Below, in pieces: positions 1 through 9,668 of a DNA stretch of 64,000 nt. The stretch's first letter is position 1. The number at the start of each line of letters is the position of its first letter. The translations under genes and the position numbers were made by a program. The notes beneath the pieces were generated by a model, which worked only from the letters and a program-made list of their open reading frames with translations, had not been told where the DNA came from and searched no databases. The stretch is from Paratinospora sagittata (Eukaryota > Streptophyta > Magnoliopsida > Ranunculales > Menispermaceae). The stretch covers positions 6,383,501-6,447,500 of the forward strand of contig CM069607.1 in the NCBI GenBank assembly GCA_035771175.1, written 5' to 3'.

Positions 1-2139
1 ATTATATCTATGTTATTTTGGGTAAAGTGGTTATTTAACATAATATTAGATCTTAAGTCTTAGGAGAAATCTCGGGTTCTCAAATATCGTTTTTAGCATT
101 TACCTATTTCTTGTTGGCATGCTTCACAACTCTAAACCCCAAGTTTGAGTATTTTTTTGATAATTTCTCTCATAGTCCGTGAGTAATAAGAAGATCAGAT
201 TTTTAAGCATTTAAGAAATCATTAGGATTGGCTTAAAACACGAAATATAGTAGTCTACAAAGTTTAAATTTGAATATATAGAAGAATAAAGCTGACACGT
301 AAAAGGAGCTCCTTTTGTCAATCACTTCCATTCCTCTCATTAGACCATTTGTAGCACTCATAGCTACAACTCTAACTCGATTATTTCCTAATAATAGCTT
401 TTCGAAGAAGTGGCTTCCGATCTTTATTGCCCTGCCTTTCCTACCAAACTGCTAGAATAATTCCATAAGATTTACTAGATAGAGGTCTTACCTCAAGGAC
501 ACATTTAAGTAACAACACCTCAATAAGAAGATTGTAGAACAGAGAGGGCTTCAAATCAAATTGGTACTAATCAGTAATTTGTACCAAATTGACTAGAATT
601 CAAGTTGTTACTTAGAAGGATCTACCAACCCCAAGATACCATGTTTTATTCTAAGTGAAGGAAGCTATATAGGAGTTAGTAAGGGACAGAAGTTGGTTGC
701 TTTCTAGTTATAATTCAACTATGATAATAACTGATAAAAATTGAGGTCAACTACTGAGTGATTCCACTCTATAATATCTTCATCCTCTGCTTCTTCTTCT
801 TCTCCTCCTTACTCATGATGATAACAAGTAAATTGCTGAAAAACTAAAGTTATTTCTCTTTGAAGCTGCAAATCCTAGTTGTTTTCTCACTAAATCCTTG
901 GAAATAAGTGTAAGGCATGGATTTCTAAAAAGAGGGAAACCCAAGTTGGTATTTAGAGGAATATATAATATCTGAACTTATATAGTTACTCATTACTAGT
1001 AGAAAAATCTTTTCAGTAATTGCAAAAGTAGATGTTCTCAATAAGAGTGATTTTTCATCTAGGAACAACTATACTGATATTTTGCAAGTATTGAAATGAG
1101 CCCAAATAAAAGATCATCAAATGCTGACTTAGAAATCTGAATCAAAGTAGCAGAGGAATTAATGAATTTACTCTATTGAACTGTAGGCAAAAATGTCTCT
1201 TCCTTTTCAGCTCTAACCCAATTAGGTTCAACAGCACTTGGTAAGAGATTCATTTTTTTTAATTGTTATTGTTTTGAAAAAGGAGAAGAAGAAAGTAGTG
1301 TTTCTTCATATATCTAAATAATGTCTCATATGATTTGCAACTCCACTGAAAAGAAGTTTAAACACAATATCTCAATATCATATGTGAATGGAGAAACAGC
1401 ATTCATTCATTTGTCCCTATACATTTAAGATAAGTCACATCATGGACTTTAACAGGTGATAAAAGGGTATTAAATTAACTTTTAAATTGGTTTATAGGTC
1501 TCTAAATTAGACTTATCTCGAGCCTTCACTCTCACAAGCTACGCGTTCTTGTCTTGGACGAGTATCATAGAGCACGAGAAGTGTAGGCTGATGAAGTCCC
1601 TACCCGTTCTTCCCTGTCCTTTTGATATAACTCTTATTAAGTTGAGGTATGAATAGTAGGTGAAGAGTCGGGGTCGCGCAGCAGTGTAAAAGTTGCCCAT
1701 GTCCAGTGGAACGAGCTGTTGAGAACACAACATGCATTTATACGACTGGCTTTGAAATTGAAAAAAATAAAAATAAAAAAATCTCTAAGACTATTGGAAA
1801 ATCAAAATTGTTAAAAAAAAAAAAAGCCGACGCATGAACCTCCAACCTATATAAGGTTAGGGTGTTGGGAAAAGATCAGATGATCTCTGTGACCATCTGA
1901 TCACAAAGTGACTATTCTTATGGTTGCCCCAAATTTAATAATTCAACTTCTTGGTCCAAATCTAGCTCTATATAAATCTCAAAACTACATTGATAAATTC
2001 CTAAAAAATAATGACAATTAAATCAGATAATTGTCATGATATATATAAAGACCAACCTAAAAACACAATCCATCTTATAATTAGACCTAAAAGAACCCAA
2101 TAACCCAAATGCATATACATATTAGTTGGGCCAACTGAA
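1..2139. other. Intergenic, no gene recognised
   Basis: No reading frame here resembles a known protein and no transposon ends could be recognised. The stretch is AT-rich with short T and A runs. The only small structure seen is a perfect 9-bp inverted repeat, GATCAGATG (1874-1882) and CATCTGATC (1894-1902), separated by 11 bases. The 1500-1745 interval is less AT-rich than its surroundings but its one open frame (64 codons, minus strand) looks like chance. Confidence 0.5.
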
Positions 2140-2285
2140 TTAACTCTAATGTCTTACCAAATAATCATGACATTTTAGAAGCATATTTTCTGAAAGAAAT
2201 ATCAAAAGTTCATCAACATTCAAAAAAAAAAAAAAAAAAAAAAGAAGGGAGGAATGGGTATGTGACTGTGTGTGTACCTTACACA

Positions 2286-2765
2286 CTCCAGCACGACTCT
2301 GGTGGTCTCGGTGACGGACACAACACTTTTCAATTTCCAATACCTCCGCATCGTCCAAGGTGGCTCCACTGTGCACAATGATACACCAACACTTCCTATT
2401 TCATCAATACATCGAAAACAAAGTCTCAAAAACATCAAAAAACCTTAACATACGATGAAAGAGGGAGCGTACTCGATGTAGGGTTGGAGTAAAACGTTGA
2501 CGTCTCATGATGGGTCAGCGAAGTCGACGGCCAAGATCGAGTCTTGCTTTGATCCGATGGAGAAGATCATGATAACCAGAGCCAACTGTCACAAAAATCA
2601 TAATGATGGAAGGTGGGCTTTGTTCTTGGGTTTATATAAGAGAAGAGGGCGAAGAGTTGCAATGCAGTGTAGTACGAACGTACTGTACAGAGAAAGAGAA
2701 GCTACTAAATCTAAACAAGTGTACTGCTATGTGTAGTACAATGACTTCACTTCTCGCCACGTGGA
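2286..2765 (-). other. Possible promoter plus first-exon fragment of an unidentified gene
   Basis: On the minus strand this island is richer in GC than its surroundings and has gene-like order. A perfect CCACGTGG G-box lies at 2757-2764, a TATATAA-like box near 2633-2640, then ATG codons, then a stretch open in two frames (codons 2220-2438 and 2146-2376) reaching a good donor (GTAAGG) near 2280. An in-frame stop lies between the upstream ATGs and the second open stretch, so a single intact exon is not supported. I do not recognise the encoded residues. It could be a decayed gene fragment, a 5' leader, or captured sequence in a transposon. Inference only. Confidence 0.2.
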
Positions 2766-3044
2766 CAAAGAAAGAAATCAAAACCCAACCTGATTCGATT
2801 TTTTTTATATTTGTATATTTACCGCATATAAATTAGGTTTATCTTTCATAGTCTAAGGCATCTATGTGTACACTCACTGAGATAACTAGCTTATAACCCG
2901 ATCCTACAGGCGGGAAACCTATTGATTTATCACAAATTAAAGTAATACAATTTTTTTTTATTAATATATTAATTTGGTTATTCATAACTATTGTGTTAAT
3001 GACCTTATATAATAATTTTTCTTTAAAATTTTTTATAATAATAA

Positions 3045-3240
3045 TTTTTTTTCAGTCATATTATTATATTATATTATATTATATTATATAATGTTATGTT
3101 ATATTATATTATACTTTATTATATTATATTGTACTATATATATTAATTACTTATATATTTATAATTGATGGAAGAAAATAACACGATTGAGAAGATGATA
3201 AATTTAAAGAAACAAAAAAAATGTGGTTTTATGTTTTAAA
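3045..3240 (+). repeat. Partial copy of AT-rich dispersed repeat, with ATATT microsatellite
   Basis: The segment starts with the TTTCAGTCATATTATTATATT motif shared with copies near 3348 and 7141, followed by a pentanucleotide ATATT/TTATA microsatellite (about 3059-3135). It then continues with a diverged version of the 'aattgatggaagaaaataa' segment seen in the other copies. It is truncated relative to them. Confidence 0.5.
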
Positions 3241-3327
3241 TATTTTATCACCGTGGTTCATGTTGCTTAAGGGACGAAAAATAAAACAAAAAATAAACAA
3301 ATTGCAACAAACTAATTATTGGATCTG

Positions 3328-3745
3328 TTAATTATTTGATTTTCTTTCAGTCATATCATTATATTATGTTATATTATATTATATATTTTAATTGCTTAGT
3401 ATCTATAATTGGTGAAAGAGAATAAGAAATTAATTGAAAAGAGGATGATTTAAAAAAAAAAAAAGACAAAAATCTAAGTTGAGGTTTTTAAAAAATATAT
3501 ATTTTGTGACTATGTTCTATGTTGATCATTTTATTTTTTTGTAGTTGTTACCTTTTTATAGTGCTCCAAAATAAAAAATAAAAAAATATATTAATGATTT
3601 GATCTTGTTCTTTTTTATGACATAAGAAAGTAAAACCTCTAATATAAGATAATTTTACACAATTTAATATTATTAAACATTATATTATATATATATTATT
3701 GTAGGCCTATATGTTATTAGATATTCGAAGATCACATATGTAGGT
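3328..3745 (+). repeat. AT-rich dispersed repeat, copy A left part (interrupted)
   Basis: This segment aligns by eye with 7130-7553. Shared blocks in the same order are the TTTCAGTCATAT motif, a 'gttgatcatttt' block, a 'gtagttgttacctttt' block, a 'cttgttcttttttat' block, 'ttttacacaatttaatatta' and the terminal 'gatattcgaagatcac.tatgtaggt'. At 3745 homology stops because an LTR has been inserted; it resumes at 5045. No protein is encoded; the family is not one I can name. Confidence 0.7.
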
Positions 3746-5044
3746 TGTAATACCCTTGTTTACAAAAAAAAAAAAAAAAAAAAAAGGGCATTGCCCAAAC
3801 ATTCGGGCATGGTTTTTTCCATAAAAACCAACACTTCTACATCTCTCTCTCCTCCCTCCTTGGACACTCTCTCCCTTTTGAGACTCTTTCTTAGAGACTC
3901 TTCACTTGTGCGGTGCGGAGCCGTTACTCGACAGAGAGCGCAGAGCATCAAGTGTCCAACTTGAAGGTGAGAACGAAATATAAGTTTGCGTATCTTATGA
4001 TTTTTTATAAAGTTTTCATTTATTTATCGTTATGTCTATTATTCACTTACGCTACATTATTGTGTATAATGTTCATTCATGTCATACTCATGCCTTAATA
4101 TTTGGAGTCCACGTATTACACTGTTACTACGCCGGATTAGCGGTCAATTTAACTAAATCAGACTTTCTCTTGTCCTCAATAACTTTGAATAGTAAATGGG
4201 AGACAACTTGCTGCTATAAAATACTTGGTATTTAAGCGAGACCTCGTGTTTATACCTCTCGACTTGGGGACTGGTCTGGTTGGTCCTATTGAAAGTTGTC
4301 TGCATGTATAAGTGATACTGGACATCCTAACAATGCACAGGGTGATGCCGATCCTAATAAGCATCACCAGACGCTGCCAAATCCTGTCTAATGTAAGTAA
4401 ATATCGGACCCGCACATGCATAGTTATCATACATAAAATAAGAACCACTTACGAACGTAAGTGGTCTGTGATCTATAAATTATTTACTGGTGCAATTGTG
4501 CCCACTATTATTAATGTTTTCCCTAGAGATGGATGTACAATATGGTGAACCCAAAATTACCTAGAGATGGACATTTGTACGTGAATCTAGGGCGATATAC
4601 GGTCACAGAGTCATTACGAGACGATGTTATTAATACTTACCTGTTAAGCTATGTTGCACTGTTTGTGATGCTGTGTTGTGTATATTTGATGTATGATTAT
4701 GATGTCTTATTTATTAATTGTCATATTCATGAACTATTTTACCCACTGGGCAATAGCTCATTGCGTTGCTAACCATTTTACAAGAGTCTAGGGTGGATTG
4801 GGCGGAGGTGTTTTGGGCCATCATTTTGTACCCCATTACTTATTTATTTAATTAGTTAGAAAGATTTTTGGGAGGATGTTCCTTCATTATTAGAGGTTCC
4901 AGACCGCCTACATTATGTACAAAATTAATGAAAAATAAACTTGTACTTGAATTGTATACATGCACACTCGATAACTGTTATAATCCATTCGCGCCCTGCC
5001 AGTGAGTGTCCTCTGGTTTAGGAGCGTCCTGGCGGGGTGCGATA
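3746..5044. mobile_element. Solo LTR, about 1.3 kb, with 5-bp target site duplication
   Basis: The sequence begins TGTAATACCC and ends GGGTGCGATA, near-inverted termini of the LTR type (TG...CA with the final CA apparently mutated to TA). It is flanked by TAGGT at 3741-3745 and 5045-5049. The related repeat at 7549-7558 has the uninterrupted junction 'tatgtaggttgaca', which defines the insertion exactly. No primer-binding site, coding region or second LTR is present, so it is a solo LTR left by LTR-LTR recombination. A 10-bp perfect hairpin arm pair with a 2-base loop lies at 4444-4465. The superfamily (Ty3/gypsy likely from the TGTAA-ACCC terminus) is an inference. Confidence 0.75.
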
Positions 5045-5260
5045 TAGGTTGACATGTCATTAAATTATGTAAAGAATGAGATTAAATGAGCTCACATCTT
5101 TAAATGGATTGTTGTTGATTTGATGTGGTTTGTAAACAACATTGTGAAATGTTGCATTATTTTTTTATTTGATATTATAATTTGTAAATGATTGTTTTTG
5201 AGAAAAAAAGATTAAATGGAATGTTGAATAATATTTCATGTGTTATTTGTATTATTGTTT
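5045..5260 (+). repeat. AT-rich dispersed repeat, copy A right part
   Basis: It continues copy A after the solo LTR and aligns with 7554-7735: 'aaattatgtaaagaat', 'ttaaatgagct', 'ttgttgatttgatgtggttt', 'attgtgaaatgtt' and 'gatattataatttgtaaatg' occur in the same order. It begins with the second copy of the TAGGT target duplication. Confidence 0.7.
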
Positions 5261-6060
5261 AACAAATGATCATGAATTGAAATATATTACTGCATTTTGC
5301 GGTGCTCAGGCTGTAATATTTTTGTTAAATATGAGAATCACTAGTATTACAAATGTGGGATGATTTGTGTCATGAATTAAAATATATTACAAATCGTGGT
5401 AAAGCAGAGAAATAAGAGAATACAATAATCTCAACCTTATATTTTAATAAAAATTATTATTTAAAGTCATCTTCAGTTTTATAAAGCTTCCCTATAATTA
5501 ATCATTTAAAACTTTATTATTATAATAATTAATATAATAGATTAATTGTTTTTGATAATTCAGAAGTAATAATAAAATGATGTTTATGATTATGATCACA
5601 AAGGTAATTTGTGAAAAACTGGATATAAATTAAATGATGTTCATACCATCATTTGAAAGTATTAATTATGATCAACTTATTGAATTGTTGTGACTAGCAT
5701 AATAATTTCATGCTGCAGTGCCAGATAATCAACCTTCTTAATAGCCCCAGTAAACTCATTTACTTGTAGTTGAAATCACCAAAAAAAAAACTCTATTAGA
5801 TGATTATCATGAATTTTTTACTTTCATGTTGATTGAGTTTTAATAGCAACCCAAATTCAGCGGAAAAAACCTCAAAAACATCGGTTATCAATCAAATAAC
5901 AAATATTATGTTCTTTTAAGCTTAAACTTTAAAACATAAGCAATAATACTCATAATCCAAAGGAGAATAGAGGATGTGCTCCAAAAGCTCAAGGGCTTTC
6001 TCTCAAAAGTTGTTTCTCTAGTAAACCTGAATCTCGGAGGATCTGTCAAAACATCAACCG
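5261..6060. other. Intergenic, AT-rich, no gene seen
   Basis: There are no convincing reading frames or transposon termini. The stretch is dominated by short A/T runs. Confidence 0.5.
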
Positions 6061-6575
6061 CTTATATTACTTATTAAAATTATTACAATAATCAAATCAT
6101 ATAATTTTTTTTAAGTGAATTACTTACTATGTGAGAATTCGTACTCAACTGTTCTTATTTCATTTTCCCATAATTACCAACTCTTCATCTATAATCCAAA
6201 CCACCATTACAACTTATTATCCAACACAAAATAAAATTGAAAACAAAAAACCCAATTACTTCAATCTAAATCAAAACAAACAAAAAAATTTACACCAATC
6301 AAATTAAAAATATTACAAAAACTATTACATTAATCACTTATATTATTTTAAAAAAAATATTACAATAATCAAATCATATAGTTTGTATAAAAGTCAATTA
6401 CTTGTCATATGAGAATTCATATTTGACTGTTATTATTTTCTTTCCCCATAATTGTATCTATAATCAAAACTACCATTACAACTTATTATCCAAAACAAAA
6501 CAAAAATGAAAATGAAGGCCCAATTACTTGGATCTAAATCAAAACGAATAAAAGAAAAAAAGATTGGACCAATAC
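6061..6575 (+). repeat. Two-copy tandem duplication, unit about 240-276 bp
   Basis: The segment starting CTTATATTAC at 6061 is repeated from about 6337. Shared blocks in order are 'attacaataatcaaatcatat', '.tgagaattc.ta', 'cccataatt', 'accattacaacttattatcc' and 'cccaattactt..atctaaatc'. The copies differ by scattered substitutions and small indels, so the duplication is not recent. No coding content. Confidence 0.65.
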
Positions 6576-7129
6576 AACTTATGAGTAGTATCTTAAGCTG
6601 AACATTATTATAAGTGGAGAAATTTTTTTTTTTTGTTGCGACCAAATATTAAATGATAAAGGAAAAAAGGCAAAAATAAAATAAAAAGTAAAGACAAAAT
6701 ATAATAACAATAATTGGGGAGGACAAGTGGGGATTGGACCAATTTCATAAATAAGAAGTGAATTCATTGGTGGGCCATTTAAATCCTTTTTGTTCGTATG
6801 TTAGTGGTGGGGCGGCCAACCTTAATTAGATTTATTATTGGTGCTCAAATAAAAAACAAAAATAAATAATATTATAACTAAACAATAATCATTGATAACA
6901 TTATCTAAAGGGAAAAATTAAAGTATTATAACTTTCGATGACACCAATGCATTATCGACAATAATTGGTGAGGACCTAGAGTGTAACAAAATAATTTTAA
7001 ATAATTTTATTATTTTATTAAGCTAGTAATATTAGTGTTACAAAAAAAAATTATATCAATTGACACTAATTTTCACAAAGTGTTATTCAAGTATATAGAT
7101 GTATAAACATTATTAGTCTGTGAACTATT
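6576..7129. other. Intergenic, AT-rich, no gene seen
   Basis: Nothing recognisable apart from short A/T runs. Confidence 0.5.
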
Positions 7130-7735
7130 GACAATAATAATTTTCTTTCAGTCATATTATTATATTATATTATATATCTTAATTGATTATATATCTGTAA
7201 TTAATGAAAGAGAAGAAGAATATCGAGAAGACGATGATTTTAGAAAAATAAAAAAATAAGCCAAAAATTTTAAGTGGTGATGAGTTTTTTTTTTAATATT
7301 TTTGTTACTATTTTTCATGTTGATCATTTTGTTTTGTTTTTTTTTTTTTGTAGTTGTTACCTTTTTTAAGTGCTCTAATATATATATATTAATGATTCAA
7401 TCTTGTTCTTTTTTATCCTTAAACAAAAATACATAAGAAAGTAAAATATCTAACACCAACATAATTTTACACAATTTAATATTATTAATCATTATATTAT
7501 ATATCATTACTATAGACCTATATATTATTAGATATTCGAAGATCACGTATGTAGGTTGACACATGTTAAATTATGTAAAGAATTAGATATTAAATGAGCT
7601 TATTACTTTAAATGGATTATTGTTGATTTGATGTGGTTTCTAAATACCATTGTGAAATGTTACATTAGTCTTTCATTTGATATTATAATTTGTAAATGAT
7701 ATTTTTTTGAGAAAAAAAATTAAATAGAATGTTGA
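7130..7735 (+). repeat. AT-rich dispersed repeat, copy B (uninterrupted)
   Basis: This is the full-length homologue of copy A (3328-3745 plus 5045-5260) without the LTR insertion. The junction at 7549-7558 reads straight through 'tatgtaggttgaca', so it preserves the pre-insertion site of the solo LTR. More diverged partial homology appears around 7960-8060 and 8270-8460 ('accattttatttaatt', 'aagtgcaccaaaata', 'aataatttgatctttt'). Confidence 0.65.
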
Positions 7736-8721
7736 ATCACATGTGTAGGTGCTAAGAGGATTTGTGCTTTTATTTTATTTTATTTATTAATTGATTGATT
7801 TATTTTTATATTAACTTGGTATTTAAGGAAGAAAGAGAAAATAAAAAAAAGTTTAAGATTACTATTATAGATATTAATATTAAATCAATTATATCATATT
7901 ATAATAATTGATTTATTCTCATCATTACCATATCTAGAGGTCATGAAGGGTCAGCAAAACACTTTAAAATTATTATATTATATTATATTTATTGTGAATC
8001 GAATCATTATAATATATTATATTATTCTGTATTTATAATTGATATGTGAGAAAAAAAATTTATTGAATTTATAAAGATCATTAATATTCTGTGGCTCACT
8101 TTTAATATTTTTATTCAACATAATTTCTTCAATTATTCAATGAGCAATAACAATTGAATATGTTTCTCACCTTTTATTTTTTTATTCAACATAATTTCTC
8201 CCCTTATTCGATGAGCATCAACAATTAAAGCTGCTCCCACCTATTTTTTCAAAAAAATTTGTTTGTTATCTTGAACCATTTTATTTAATTTATGTTTTAG
8301 TTTATATTTTCCAAGTGCACCAAAATACTAAATATATCAATAATTTGATCTTTTTATACTTTTTATTCTTTTTCCTCAATCATAAATACAAAAGAAAGCA
8401 TAATATATAATATAATATAATTTTTTATACTGTAATTTAATTTATATAATATTGTATTATAAATATAAGTGTGCATACCCCATTTTTTTAATTAGTCACG
8501 TTGAATTTAAAAAGACAAATTTATATACGAGGAGAAATAAATGAAAAAAAAAGAACTTAGAAAAAAAATGAAGTGACGTTTAAATGATCACAACATATTC
8601 GAAAAGAAGAAGAATAAGTAATAATTATTAAAATATTCAGTGATACATTTAATAATTTAAAAAGAATGAAAAATCTCATTCAGAAAATTAACAAATCCAG
8701 TTATTGAAACCAATGGGACAA
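7736..8721. other. Intergenic AT-rich DNA with diverged repeat fragments
   Basis: No gene is seen. It includes weak partial copies of the repeat family described at 7130-7735 and ends at the left target site (AGTAT, 8722-8726) of the copia element. Confidence 0.5.
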
Positions 8722-8726
8722 AGTAT

Positions 8727-9003
8727 TGTTGGTTTTGTCCACCTCAATGAAGAGCCGCCATCAATAGTCAAGAAATGCATGCAATGAATAGTCAACAAAA
8801 TCAAGCCGCATGGGATGCATGGGCTGGCTGCATGAAGCACGTGGGCAAAATAATTTTGTTTTAGCTCCTATAAATATAACTCATTCTTCATTGTAAAAAT
8901 CATCCCTGTGAATACAATTGTTGCCTCCCGTGGACGTAAGTATTTTTGCCGAACCACGTTAAACTTTGGTTGTCTTGTTTTTCTTTCATACTTTCGCATA
9001 ACA
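8727..9003 (+). repeat. 5' LTR of copia element
   Basis: It starts TGTTGGTTTTG and ends GCATAACA, with the TG...CA termini of LTRs. A TATAAATA box lies at 8869-8876, so transcription is expected to start shortly downstream. It is 277 bp, identical in length to the 3' LTR, with six transitions between them. Confidence 0.95.
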
Positions 9004-9006
9004 AAT

Positions 9007-9018
9007 TGGTATCAGAGC
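9007..9018 (+). other. Primer-binding site of copia element (initiator tRNA-Met type)
   Basis: TGGTATCAGAGC, complementary to the 3' end of plant initiator tRNA-Met, lies 3 bases after the 5' LTR. This is the standard primer site for minus-strand synthesis in most plant copia elements. Confidence 0.93.
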
Positions 9019-9307
9019 TTAGGTGAAGCTTTGGAAGAAAACGGACACTCGGTCGAATTTTTCGAGATTTCATCGAAAAATTTGAGATTCTGTATCAATG
9101 ATCGGAATTGTTTTCTGATCATCCGTGGAGGTAGCTCTCGTTTCCAGGAATCCAACACAATAAACGGCGAGAAAAACGGACAAGAAACGAGTCCCCGGGA
9201 GCCGTTCAAAGTCTAGGAAAAATCTCTGTAAATTTTTTGTTGCAGCTCGCAGGGAAGAAGAAGCCGGGTGAAGAAGACGGATCAGACCCAGATCCGACCC
9301 GACCCGC

Positions 9308-9495
9308 CTGTTCATTCGGGCCTGACTATTCATCCTGGCCCGCTGTTCATCCGGCCCAATCCAGCCCAACTGTTCATCCGACCCGACTATTCATCCAGCC
9401 CAACTGTTCATCCGACCCAACTATTCATCTGGCCCATTTTTTGTCTACTGTTCATCTTTCATAAGGCCCAGTCTGACACTATTCATCCAGCCCAT
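9308..9495 (+). repeat. Degenerate 17-bp tandem repeat in the retrotransposon leader
   Basis: The untranslated leader contains repeats of consensus CTRTTCATCYRRCCCRA. Four nearly regular 17-bp units run from about 9370 to 9437; flanking degenerate units start near 9308, 9326, 9343, 9450 and 9479. Because 17 is not a multiple of 3, overlapping frames stay open by chance (for example 9268-9609); I do not treat these as genes. Function unknown. Confidence 0.75.
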
Positions 9496-9668
9496 TTTTT
9501 GTCTAATTTCATCAAAGTCAGACTCGTTTCCACCATTTTCGACCGTTCCGGACGCAACCGTGCAATCAGTTTCTGTAGATTCAACTCCGAAGTTATTGAT
9601 ATAGCTTAGTTTGGAGTTATTTATCATTTGTCAAGCATTTTTCGGCGTCATACATATCTTCGGTCTTA

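Noticed and set aside
4312..4772. Several 60-90 codon frames near 4-4.8 kb
   Set aside because: All fall inside the solo LTR and none resembles a protein.
9237..9609. Overlapping open frames of 75 and 113 codons in the copia leader
   Set aside because: They are by-products of the stop-poor 17-bp repeat; copia elements do not encode a protein there and the residues are just the repeat in shifting frames.
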